Assembly (NCBI RefSeq): GCF_036492245.1
Contig: NZ_AP025286.1
Location: forward strand, 2,914,001-2,978,000
Length of the DNA stretch: 64,000 nt
Reading direction: 5' to 3'
Origin: Treponema bryantii
GTDB taxonomy: Bacteria > Spirochaetota > Spirochaetia > Treponematales > Treponemataceae
This document shows positions 33,707 through 42,228 of the stretch, piece after piece (the first letter of the stretch is position 1; each line of letters begins with the position of its first letter). The notes beneath the pieces were generated by a model. The model searched no databases, was not told the origin of the DNA, and worked only from the letters and a program-made list of their open reading frames with translations. Made by a program: the position numbers and the translations under genes.

Positions 33707-35101
33707 ATGGATGCACAGAGAACTGGAAAACTGATTAATTATTTACGATCGAAAAAGGGGATAACCCAGAAGGAGCTTGCGAACCTTATAAATGTAAGTG
33801 ACAAGGCTGTAAGTAAATGGGAGCGTGGCGACGGGTGCCCTGATGTAGGAACTTTACCGGCCCTTGCACAGGCTCTCGGTACAGATGTAGATTCTCTTTT
33901 GAAAGGAGAACTCAAAGAAGTTGCTGAAGAACGGAAAATTTTAACTGAAGAAGAGCTAAAAGCTGAAATTGCAAAAATGGAAGCTGCCGGAACTCTGGAA
34001 AAACCGAATAATAATACAAGTCTTTTGAAAAATCCTTTAGCGCGAATTCGTATCTATGATTTTAAGCGTCCTGATCTATTTGGAAAGTACGAGCTTCGAA
34101 AAATCTTTAATTTCTTTGATATGTTGTGCGAAAAATTCCGTAATGAACTTGCAGGTAACAGAAATGATTTACTTGGAATAAAAGTTTGCGCTGTGGATCA
34201 GCTTACAAATGAGGAGTTTATCCGAAGCCTTCCCCAGAGAACTTTTTTCTATACTTATGATTATAACAACTCCGGTTTTGCAATTGAAATCGATCCTCAG
34301 ATTGGAAAGGTTCTGCTCAAGCATGATTTAAAGAAATACCCCGAACTAACGCAGACAGACAGTGACTGCCTTAAGATTGCTTACATAGACAGGTTCTCTC
34401 AGATGCTTCAGGAACTGATTTTTTCAAACACCGATAAATCGATTCCATGGGAAGATTTTAAAAAGCCATTTACAAAAGATTTAAATACGCTTTTGCCGTG
34501 GTCTGCCGGTCAGAATTTGAGTGAGATGTGTGTTCTTGTTACGCTTGCCCTTACAAGTGATGTTTGCACTGGAATGATTAACATTCAGTTGAATTATTCT
34601 TATTTATCACGTCTTTGCCGTAAAGCAGGTTTCTTTGGAAAAGATAATCCGCAGCTGGAAAATCTAACTGATATAAAAGCACGCCCTTGTGAAAATAATG
34701 TGCTTGTAGAATTCGGCCGTTTTATTTCTGATTCGGTAAAACTTGAAGCCGGCACACTTCTTATGAGCAATAAAAAATTCGGAACTCCTTTGAATGTTAT
34801 TATTGAGAACAAAGTTCTCTTTGGTGGTGAGGCTGTTATTGTCGATGAAAACTTTGGAGTCAGAATAATCGAAGTAAAGCAGGGAGAGCCTGTCCGTTAC
34901 GATGAAGAACACTATATTGCCCTGCGACTTGGTGCAACTTATCTTTCTCAAGAAGATATTGCACGTCTTGATGAGGGATTCGTTTTACAACTGGACAGTC
35001 TACCAGGAAAACCAATTGCAATTATTCAGGATGGAAAATGCGTTGCCCGCGGCGAAGTTGTGATTATTGATGATATGTTTGGAGTGCGAATTGTAGATTA
35101 A
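33707..35101 (+). CDS. XRE-HTH regulator fused to FliM middle domain and two SpoA domains
   Basis: 464 aa. Residues 7-62 are a full XRE/Cro-type helix-turn-helix (GITQKELANLINVSDKAVSKWERG, then LGTDVDSLLKG). A charged linker (70-112) leads to a FliM-like module: RIRIYDFKRPDLFGKYELRKI with the FliM hallmark YDFKRPD at 117-123, and a CheC-like middle ending TGMINIQLNYSYLSRL (288-303). Two C-terminal SpoA (FliM/FliN/SctQ C-ring) domains follow at ~328-388 and ~403-462, each closing with FGVRI. The CheY-binding LSQDEIDALL peptide of true FliM is absent; the HTH takes its place. No flagellar gene is near. It could link flagellar switch or C-ring assembly to transcription. Function inferred only. 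Confidence 0.85.
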   Translation: MDAQRTGKLINYLRSKKGITQKELANLINVSDKAVSKWERGDGCPDVGTLPALAQALGTDVDSLLKGELKEVAEERKILTEEELKAEIAKMEAAGTLEKPNNNTSLLKNPLARIRIYDFKRPDLFGKYELRKIFNFFDMLCEKFRNELAGNRNDLLGIKVCAVDQLTNEEFIRSLPQRTFFYTYDYNNSGFAIEIDPQIGKVLLKHDLKKYPELTQTDSDCLKIAYIDRFSQMLQELIFSNTDKSIPWEDFKKPFTKDLNTLLPWSAGQNLSEMCVLVTLALTSDVCTGMINIQLNYSYLSRLCRKAGFFGKDNPQLENLTDIKARPCENNVLVEFGRFISDSVKLEAGTLLMSNKKFGTPLNVIIENKVLFGGEAVIVDENFGVRIIEVKQGEPVRYDEEHYIALRLGATYLSQEDIARLDEGFVLQLDSLPGKPIAIIQDGKCVARGEVVIIDDMFGVRIVD

Positions 35102-35120
35102 TCTTCGCCGGCGCAAAAGT

Positions 35121-35930
35121 TTAATTTCCTGAGCTCTTATAATACTTAATACTGAATCTCCAGAAGGCATATGCCAGCAGATACATAACAAGTCCAACAA
35201 AAGGTGTGATGTACATAAAGATTGTCGGATAACTAGCCATATCTTCTTTTCGCAGCAAGTACTGAGCCGGGAAATAATTTACAAAAGCGAATGGTACAAC
35301 GAAGGTCATCAAAAACTGAATAGCCTTATGAAAAATACTTATCGGATAGCAGGCGAACCTTCGTGTGTTCCAGTAGAAAACTTCCTTAAGCGCATTAGTT
35401 TCCAAAAGATAAATATTCAGTGTTGCAAGAAATAAGAAAATTGCTCCCTGAATCAAAACACCTCCCGTAATTGTCAGAATATAATAGAACACTCTAAGAG
35501 GCGTCCACACTACTCCAACCTTTGAAGCAGAAATAATAAAGAGAACAATTCCAAGCCCGCCCTGTCCGACAGCCGCAAACCAGTCTGCATTTGCAAAAAT
35601 CAACTGATACAAAAGTCCACGTGGCCTTAAGATATATCTGTCAAAGCCACCGCTTCTTACCGTACCACCAAAATCACGAAGCCCGGTAAAGAAGATAATC
35701 AGAAAACCGTAAGTCACATAAACCAGGCTTGAAAGGAAAAGCATCTCATAAATATTCCAGCCATTGAGAGTATCAAACTTCAAAAGAGTAAAAAAGATTA
35801 CAATGATTGCCGTTGACTCGCGCAGAAAAACTGCAAGCGAACGAAGAATCGCATCAACCTTATACTGAAACCAGGACCGGAAAATCATCCGCGTGTACAC
35901 TGCTGAAAGACTAAACAAATCAGATTTCAT
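35121..35930 (-). CDS. ABC-2 type permease (DUF990-like), second subunit
   Basis: A 269-aa inner-membrane protein with about six hydrophobic segments. Motifs of the DUF990/ABC2_membrane_6 group are visible: FRSWFQYKVDAILRS, WNIYEMLFLSSLVYVTYG, and GGFDRYILRPRGLLYQL. The start is ATG 35930 with GGGAGG 6 nt upstream, directly after the previous stop; a longer frame reaching 35975 lies inside the preceding gene and lacks homologous residues. It pairs with the next permease to form the channel of an exporter. Substrate unknown. Confidence 0.85.
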   Translation of the reverse strand: MKSDLFSLSAVYTRMIFRSWFQYKVDAILRSLAVFLRESTAIIVIFFTLLKFDTLNGWNIYEMLFLSSLVYVTYGFLIIFFTGLRDFGGTVRSGGFDRYILRPRGLLYQLIFANADWFAAVGQGGLGIVLFIISASKVGVVWTPLRVFYYILTITGGVLIQGAIFLFLATLNIYLLETNALKEVFYWNTRRFACYPISIFHKAIQFLMTFVVPFAFVNYFPAQYLLRKEDMASYPTIFMYITPFVGLVMYLLAYAFWRFSIKYYKSSGN

Positions 35931-35932
35931 AA

Positions 35933-36727
35933 TTAACCTCCCTGAACCACAAGTTTCTTTTTGCCCTTGTTCCATAAAATAAATCCGCAGGTCATAAGGC
36001 AGACAATCCAGATAAACTGTTTGATAAAGCCTGCCACAACTTCGCTACCATTTATGCTTCCAAGATAAATCTGAACCGGCGTAAAGTAAATTCCTTCGAA
36101 AGGAGTAAAGGCTATTATCTTTCTGACAATCTCCGGCATAAACCAAAGCGGAATCATTGAGCCGGACAAAACATTTATAAAAACATTTTTGATTGTCATG
36201 ATTGCCCACACATTCATAAGCCAGAACGAAAACATCTGAAACATAAAGCTGATGCTCCAGAGAACTCCGTAACCAAGCAGTGCACTCAGAATAAAAAGTC
36301 CAAAGGCACCTGCACTTGCCGGCCGCTCAATTCCGATAAAAATCACAGCGACTATCATCGCTGGTATAAAGTGGAAAATCAGTTTGAACAGTGCAATTCC
36401 AAGATTATCTGCCAGCATTCTTCCGTGAAAACTCACAGGCAGCAGCATCTCTGTTGCAATACTTCCATCATAAAGTTTGCTAGAAAGGTAATAATCATTT
36501 ACAACAAAAAATGATTCCAGTCCCAGCGACAGAACAAAGTTTGTCGTTACCATACTCAGCGTAATTCCATCAACCGCCTCACGCCCGCCGTACAGAGCCT
36601 TGTAAATCTCAACATAAATCACAAGGCGGATAAGCGTATTGAAAATACCCATCCAGTGATCCAGCCGGTATGCACTTTTTTGAAGAAAGCTCTTTTTTGC
36701 AAAGGCCAGATAAGGAGAAATTGTCAT
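35933..36727 (-). CDS. ABC-2 type permease (DUF990-like), first subunit
   Basis: A 264-aa membrane protein with six predicted spans, opening PYLAFAKKSFLQKSAYRLDHWMGIFNTLIR in parts and containing YDGSIATEMLLPVSF and FTPFEGIYFTPVQIYLG, typical of daunorubicin/viologen-exporter-like ABC-2 subunits. The ATG overlaps the ATPase stop by one base (TAATG), indicating coupled translation. Export or lipid movement is inferred; the cargo is not. Confidence 0.86.
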   Translation of the reverse strand: MTISPYLAFAKKSFLQKSAYRLDHWMGIFNTLIRLVIYVEIYKALYGGREAVDGITLSMVTTNFVLSLGLESFFVVNDYYLSSKLYDGSIATEMLLPVSFHGRMLADNLGIALFKLIFHFIPAMIVAVIFIGIERPASAGAFGLFILSALLGYGVLWSISFMFQMFSFWLMNVWAIMTIKNVFINVLSGSMIPLWFMPEIVRKIIAFTPFEGIYFTPVQIYLGSINGSEVVAGFIKQFIWIVCLMTCGFILWNKGKKKLVVQGG

Positions 36728-37710
36728 TAAGAAACCTCCCCGTTATACATCTTCTGAATTATACTTTCGATTTCCGGTTCTGCAACGGTTATATCACGTA
36801 CACTGTATTTTCCAAGAATCTCGTGCATCAGTTTATTTACATCTACAACATTGTTATCGAAGGTGAAGCTCATTTTTCTGTCACCAAGATTTTCAATGGC
36901 AACCTTGCTGATTGGTTCAACTGTAACTTCTTCATTGAACTCCGCAATAAGACGGCGTGTTGTTCCATACTTGCCGCGGATATCCTGAAGCGAACCGTCA
37001 AACATCAGAGAACCTTTATCAATAATTATGATTCTCTTACAGGTCTGTTCGATGTCCTGCATATCGTGTGTTGTAAAAATCATTGTCACTTTGTCCTGCT
37101 CATTCAGCTCGCGGATAAAATTTCTGATAGTCTCCTTACCGATGATATCAACGCCGATTGTAGGCTCATCAAAAAATACAATTTCCGGTGAATGTAAAAG
37201 TGATGCTACAATATCAGATCTCATTCTCTGTCCAAGTGAAAGCTGTCTTACCGGCTGATTCAAAAAGCCCTTCATATTAAGCATTTCGGTAAAGCGATCG
37301 AGGTTCGCTTTGTATTTCTCTTCCGGAATACGGTAAATGGCACGAAGAAGTTCGAAACTGTCGATTACAGGAAGATCCCACTGCAGCTGCGACTTCTGTC
37401 CAAATACAACGCCGATTTTTCCAACATAGGATTTTCGCTGTCTGTAAGGAATAAAGCCGTTTACGCTGATTGAACCAGAATCCGGACAGAGGATTCCCGA
37501 AAGCATTTTGATTGTTGAAGATTTACCGGCACCGTTCGGCCCGATAAAACCGACCATTTCCCCCTTCTCAATCGTAAAGCTTAAATCCTTTACAGCGTGC
37601 TTGATTTCATATTTCGGAACAAACATATTTGCAATCATTCCGGGAATACCAGCGCTTCTTTTGTTTATCTTAAAATCTTTTGAGATATTCTGGACTTCAA
37701 TAAAGCTCAC
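36727..37710 (-). CDS. ABC transporter ATP-binding protein (ABC-2 partner)
   Basis: A 327-aa cytosolic ATPase. Walker A GPNGAGKSST, Q-loop GVVFGQKSQLQWDLPV, signature LSLGQRMRSD, Walker B EIVFFDEPTIGVD and the H-loop TTHDM are all present, with a ~90-residue C-terminal extension as in DrrA-type exporters. The GQKSQLQWDLP stretch is characteristic of ATPases paired with DUF990 permeases. It overlaps the upstream ATPase gene by 14 bp. Expected to power the two permeases downstream. Confidence 0.93.
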   Translation of the reverse strand: MSFIEVQNISKDFKINKRSAGIPGMIANMFVPKYEIKHAVKDLSFTIEKGEMVGFIGPNGAGKSSTIKMLSGILCPDSGSISVNGFIPYRQRKSYVGKIGVVFGQKSQLQWDLPVIDSFELLRAIYRIPEEKYKANLDRFTEMLNMKGFLNQPVRQLSLGQRMRSDIVASLLHSPEIVFFDEPTIGVDIIGKETIRNFIRELNEQDKVTMIFTTHDMQDIEQTCKRIIIIDKGSLMFDGSLQDIRGKYGTTRRLIAEFNEEVTVEPISKVAIENLGDRKMSFTFDNNVVDVNKLMHEILGKYSVRDITVAEPEIESIIQKMYNGEVS

Positions 37711-38605
37711 TTTTTTTTACCTCACCGTTCAATTGTTTTATTGTATCTCCCAGTTTTGCTCTGCGAACAATCACAGACTTTACCCGGGAATGTAAACAGA
37801 TTCGTTCCAGCACTTCCTTAGACGAAACGTGATTGGAATTATATTGGATTGTTAATTTATCATTTTCCAGAATGTAGCGTTCTATCTCGAGATCCGAAAT
37901 ATCAGGAATAGTTCCTTCAAACTCGATGTAACTTTCTTCCATCGGGGCCATACTTTTATAGAGTTCTTCCTTTGAACCATAGAATGCAAGAGCTCCCTTA
38001 TCCAGCAGAAGAACTCTATCTGCAATTCTGGAAATATCTTCCATGTCATGAGAACTTACAAGAATTGTTTTGCCCTGTTTTTTCTTGTCTTCAATCAATT
38101 TATAAAAAGCGGCTTTTCCATTCTGATCCAAACCAATACAAGGTTCATCAAAAATATATAAATCTGCATCACGCAATAAAGTAAGTCCAAGTTCTGCACG
38201 TCTTTTTTGTCCAAGTGACAGACTCTTCGGTTTTGAATGGAGAAGTTCTGAAAAATTAAGTTCGTGTGAAATCTTCATTAGACAGGTTTCAAACTCAACC
38301 TTATTCATTCCATACATAATTCTGATTTCATCAAGATGGTCCATAATAGTAAGATTATCTTCATAGACAGGAATATCAGAAAACAGTACTGAAATTCGTT
38401 TTGCGATTTTAGATTTATTATCAACAGGATTTTGCCGTAAGGTATGAACTCTTCCAAGTTCTGGCTTTAAAAGTCCTGAAACCAGCTTAAGAAAGGTTGT
38501 TTTTCCCGCACCAGACGCACCAATAATTCCAACTGTAACGCCCCGGGGAATATGAATATCAATATCGTGTAATACAAACTTATTTACATAATCAAAAATA
38601 ACCAT
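37697..38605 (-). CDS. Second ABC transporter ATP-binding protein
   Basis: A 302-aa ATPase with Walker A GASGAGKTTF, signature LSLGQKRRAELG, Walker B LYIFDEPCIGLD and H-loop SSHDM, plus a C-terminal domain. It differs from its neighbour, so the transporter may be a heterodimer with two different ATPases. AGAGGA precedes the ATG. It is 68 bp after the kinase gene, without a visible terminator, so the run from the trehalase-like gene may continue through here. Confidence 0.9.
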   Translation of the reverse strand: MVIFDYVNKFVLHDIDIHIPRGVTVGIIGASGAGKTTFLKLVSGLLKPELGRVHTLRQNPVDNKSKIAKRISVLFSDIPVYEDNLTIMDHLDEIRIMYGMNKVEFETCLMKISHELNFSELLHSKPKSLSLGQKRRAELGLTLLRDADLYIFDEPCIGLDQNGKAAFYKLIEDKKKQGKTILVSSHDMEDISRIADRVLLLDKGALAFYGSKEELYKSMAPMEESYIEFEGTIPDISDLEIERYILENDKLTIQYNSNHVSSKEVLERICLHSRVKSVIVRRAKLGDTIKQLNGEVKKSELY

Positions 38606-38673
38606 AGGTCATCCTCTGAAATTACAATACTCCGGGAAGCTCTATGGAACAAGTAGGTTGGGATAAACAGTAT

Positions 38674-39390
38674 TTATTTAGGGATAAACATATTCACAAT
38701 GAAAAAGCCGTCTTCTTCATAGAAGTCTGTCATACCAGAATAAGCCTCAACAATTTCTTTTATCTGATTAACACCAAAGCCGTGTTTTTCGCTGTCAGTC
38801 TTGGTAGACTTCAAGTCAGGATTTTCCTCAAGTACAGATTTTGAAATACGGTTTTTTATAGAAATTACATCGTAGCCTTTTTTCTCATAAACGCTAATGC
38901 TGATTTCTTTTCTCTCTTCCATGCGTTCCGCTTCAATCGCATTGTCCACTGCATTTGAAAAGACCGCCGAGAAATCAATTCCCTTCATTTTTTCAAATGA
39001 AGCCTTTCCAATATCTGCCTTAACGTCTATTTCTTCCTGACGACAAATCTCAAGCTTATCATTCAGAATATGATTCAACAAAGGATTTCCGGTTTCAACA
39101 TAACTTCGTACAGCATTCAATTTATCAAGTATTTCAGAAATATAGTTTCTGGCATTTTCGTAATCGCCGCTGTTTATGTACGAGGTCATCACCATAAGAT
39201 GATTTCTCATATCGTGCTTGAGCTTTCTTGTATTCTGATGAAGCTGCCTGATTTCCTCTTCCTGCTTATTGATTTCTTCCATCTGCCATTTATAGGAATC
39301 AAGCTCGTATTTCAAATCTTTATTCTGAGCTTCAAGTTCGAGAAGTTTCTGAGTCAGTTCTTCAATTTCTTTTTTCTTATTGCAAAACAT
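38674..39390 (-). CDS. Soluble GHKL histidine kinase of the AgrC/LytS type
   Basis: A 238-aa kinase without any membrane segment. An N-terminal coiled coil (~5-55) replaces a sensor. The phospho-acceptor helix is KLKHDMRNHLMV (H59), then SpoB-like VETGNPLLNHILNDKLEICRQ and the HATPase region: FSNAVDNAIEA (N box), SISVYEKKGYDVISIKNR (start of G1) and GFGVNQIKEIVEAYSG (G2). The usual receptor part of peptide-sensing kinases is missing, so it is a cytosolic sensor or a partner of another protein. It lies 21 bp after the LytTR regulator. Confidence 0.86.
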   Translation of the reverse strand: MFCNKKKEIEELTQKLLELEAQNKDLKYELDSYKWQMEEINKQEEEIRQLHQNTRKLKHDMRNHLMVMTSYINSGDYENARNYISEILDKLNAVRSYVETGNPLLNHILNDKLEICRQEEIDVKADIGKASFEKMKGIDFSAVFSNAVDNAIEAERMEERKEISISVYEKKGYDVISIKNRISKSVLEENPDLKSTKTDSEKHGFGVNQIKEIVEAYSGMTDFYEEDGFFIVNMFIPK

Positions 39391-39411
39391 TTTTATTTTC
39401 CAGCCACAGAT

Positions 39412-40098
39412 TTATCGGCGCATGTAACGCAAAATACTTTTCTTTGCAGTTTCAGAATAAGACTTACCAATCGGAAGAACAGTTCCATTATCCAGCTCAA
39501 GTTCTTCAGTTTTCAAAACTCTTATGTGTTCCAGATTCACAAGAAAGCCCTTGTGGATTCGCAGAAAGTCACTGTCTTCAAGTTCCTTTTCCACAGCCGT
39601 CATTGTTGATCGCATTTTGTATTCATCTGCAATTGTGTGTATAGCAAGATAATTTGCCTGACCTTCAAAGTAAAGAATATTACTCTGTGCTAAAGTCACA
39701 AGTTTAGAGGCATTCTGAAAAACAAAATTTTTGTTACGGCTAACCAGCTGCTTTTCACAATCTGACAGGACTGCCTTTAATTCTTTTTCCAGAAACTTTT
39801 TTCTGACAAACGCAAAAGGATGATATTTAAAACTGTCGTATACAAGCTCATCATGTGCCGTAACAAAAACAATAAGTGTATCAGCTTTTTCCCGAGTAAG
39901 AGCAGCTGCTACTTCCATTCCGCTGATACCAGGCATATCAATATCAAGCAGCAAAACTTCCGGCCACTCATCAGAAGATGACAGCAGAGTCTCCCCATCT
40001 GAATACGTCAGTACCTCACTTGAAGGAAATTCTTTTTTAATAAAGGAAGTTATTTCTTCAACAATTTTGTTCTCATCATCGCATACCGCAATTTTCAT
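39412..40098 (-). CDS. LytTR-family response regulator
   Basis: A 228-aa regulator. Receiver domain 1-120 with acidic pair CDDE (7-9), phospho-acceptor D52 in LLLDIDMPG, and VFVTAHDE; LytTR DNA-binding domain ~130-228 (RIHKGFLVNLEHI, LDNGTVLPIGKSYSE). The ATG overlaps the ppk stop (ATGA), so its translation is coupled to polyphosphate kinase, an unusual pairing. The partner kinase gene follows immediately. The regulator probably controls genes in or near this cluster, including the ABC exporter; this is inference. Confidence 0.92.
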   Translation of the reverse strand: MKIAVCDDENKIVEEITSFIKKEFPSSEVLTYSDGETLLSSSDEWPEVLLLDIDMPGISGMEVAAALTREKADTLIVFVTAHDELVYDSFKYHPFAFVRKKFLEKELKAVLSDCEKQLVSRNKNFVFQNASKLVTLAQSNILYFEGQANYLAIHTIADEYKMRSTMTAVEKELEDSDFLRIHKGFLVNLEHIRVLKTEELELDNGTVLPIGKSYSETAKKSILRYMRR

Positions 40099-42218
40099 TT
40101 TCGTCTGACCTCAAAGCGGGTTTCTTCGCTCTTAGGCTTTTTTTCCTCGAGCTGGCGGTATTTTTTATAGAGAACTTCCTGTGCCCGGATTACTTCATCT
40201 TTTTTGCCACGAACAACCGGCTCCCAGCTTCCATTTGACTGAAGTTCCATTGCAGTTGTATTATCAGCAAAATAAGTATCAAGGATTGATTTTATATCTT
40301 CAAAAGCAACCTTATCTAAGATCGGGAACATGAGTTCAATTCGGCGGTCAAGGTTGCGGTTCATCCAGTCGGCAGAAGAACAGTAAAGCTCAGGTGTTCC
40401 GCCATTCTGGAAATAGAAAATACGGGCATGTTCAAGATAACGGTCTACGATAGAAACAACGCGGATATTTTCACTAAGACCTTCAACTCCAGGTACCAGC
40501 ATACAGATTCCACGAATATTTAAAAGAACCTTTACACCAGCCTGACTCGCCTTATACAAAGCAGAAATAACTTCTTCATGTGTAAGGCTGTTCATTTTAG
40601 CAATAATCAATCCAGGGTTTTCAGCCGTGCTTCTTTCAATTTCGCGATTTATCATCGCAATTATACGAGACTTCATTGTTACCGGTGCCATAGAAAGACA
40701 GTTCATATTCTGCAATGTCGAATAACCGGTTACGAGGTTAAAGAACTGAGTTGCATCATTTGCAATCTGCAGGTTTGCAGTGAACAAAGAAATATCTGAA
40801 TAAAGTTTAGCAGTCTTTGTATTATAGTTTCCTGTAGCGAGGTGAACATAACGGCGGATTGTATCACTTTCACGGCGGATAACCATCAGGATTTTTGCAT
40901 GCACTTTAAGATTTACAAGTCCGTAAATTACAGTAACACCGGCCTGTTCCAGTTCATTTGCCCAGGCAATATTGCGTTCTTCATCAAAACGTGCCTTAAG
41001 TTCAACAAGTACGACAACCTGCTTACCACGCTGAGCTGCGCGTTCCAGAGCATCAATAATCGGAGAGTCACGGCCAGTACGATACAAAGTCATTTTGATT
41101 GCCAGGACATCATCATCATCTGCTGCATCAGAAAGAAATTTAACAACCGGGTCATAGCTTTCATACGGTACATGAAGAATTCTGTCATGCATCTTAAGCG
41201 AATCCCAGTAAGGTTCTTCTTCCGGAAGGCCTGCCGGATAAAAATGCTCCCACCTTTCAAAACTCAAAGCCGGAGCCTCATCTGCATCGCGAAGTTCCAT
41301 AAGATCTGCAGGATTTATAATCTGATTTACACGGTAAACATCATCTTCTTTAAGTTCAAGTTTTTCCATCAGAAAACGGATAATTTTCTGACTCGAAGAA
41401 TTACAGGTCATTTGAACAGGGAACGAAGATTTTCTTTGAATCAGAACATCTTCCATCGCATGAATAAAGTTCTTTCCCGCATCCTCATCTACAGCAAAAT
41501 CAGCATCACGGGTTACCTTAAAGAGCAGAGTTTCTTCAACATCAAAACCAGGGAAAAGCTTTGTACCGTACTGTGCAACAATATCCTGCAAGAGAGCAAA
41601 CTGACGGCTATTACTGTCGCCACCAGGAAGCCAGTAAATATTTGAAATGCCATCCGGAATCTCAACAAAGGCAATTCGTGGTAAATCATCACTACCCTTC
41701 AAAGCTTCTGAACCAACCTTAATTCCCTTAATCGGAGCTAGCAGGAATGCTGCATAGGTTGTCAGATTTTTGATATGAGGAAAAGCTTCAACATCTGTAC
41801 GAAGCGGAGTAAGCAGAGGGAAAATTTCAGAATTAAAAACACCACTCAGATATTCAATCTGCTGCTGCGTGTACTGCATTGGAGTTACATAAATCAGCCC
41901 TTTTTCTGCAAGAGATGGAAGAATGTCTGACATAAGGCATTCCTGTTGTGTTCGCATAATCTGATGAGCACGGGCCGAAATTGAAGTATAAACCATATGT
42001 GGTGAAAGTCCCGAAGCATCTGTCTGATTAGAATTTTCCATTATCAGACGTTTAATTGAAGCAACACGAACCTGAAAGAATTCATCGAAATTCGAAGTTA
42101 CAATAGAGAGAAACTGCAGACGCTCTAAAAGAGGAAGTTCCTTATTGAGCCCCTGAAATAAAACACGGGCATTAAACTCAAGCCAGCTGAGTTCACGGTT
42201 GAAATATCTTTCCTGCAT
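40095..42218 (-). CDS. ppk: Polyphosphate kinase 1
   Basis: Makes and degrades inorganic polyphosphate from ATP, membrane-associated in many bacteria. 707 aa, usual length. It begins RYFNRELSWLEFNARVL, has NFDEFFQVRVAS, the two catalytic histidines in YVHLATGNYN (autophosphorylated) and LEHARIFYFQNGG, and WMNRNLDRRIE near the end. It follows ppx by 10 bp. The stop overlaps the regulator's start. The tail after ~675 is lysine- and arginine-rich. Confidence 0.96.
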   Translation of the reverse strand: MQERYFNRELSWLEFNARVLFQGLNKELPLLERLQFLSIVTSNFDEFFQVRVASIKRLIMENSNQTDASGLSPHMVYTSISARAHQIMRTQQECLMSDILPSLAEKGLIYVTPMQYTQQQIEYLSGVFNSEIFPLLTPLRTDVEAFPHIKNLTTYAAFLLAPIKGIKVGSEALKGSDDLPRIAFVEIPDGISNIYWLPGGDSNSRQFALLQDIVAQYGTKLFPGFDVEETLLFKVTRDADFAVDEDAGKNFIHAMEDVLIQRKSSFPVQMTCNSSSQKIIRFLMEKLELKEDDVYRVNQIINPADLMELRDADEAPALSFERWEHFYPAGLPEEEPYWDSLKMHDRILHVPYESYDPVVKFLSDAADDDDVLAIKMTLYRTGRDSPIIDALERAAQRGKQVVVLVELKARFDEERNIAWANELEQAGVTVIYGLVNLKVHAKILMVIRRESDTIRRYVHLATGNYNTKTAKLYSDISLFTANLQIANDATQFFNLVTGYSTLQNMNCLSMAPVTMKSRIIAMINREIERSTAENPGLIIAKMNSLTHEEVISALYKASQAGVKVLLNIRGICMLVPGVEGLSENIRVVSIVDRYLEHARIFYFQNGGTPELYCSSADWMNRNLDRRIELMFPILDKVAFEDIKSILDTYFADNTTAMELQSNGSWEPVVRGKKDEVIRAQEVLYKKYRQLEEKKPKSEETRFEVRRK

Positions 42219-42228
42219 AGTGCTCTCC

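Noticed and set aside
40842-41645. 267-codon open frame on the plus strand opposite ppk
   Set aside because: Shadow of the ppk coding strand; composition is unlike a protein and no control signals are present.
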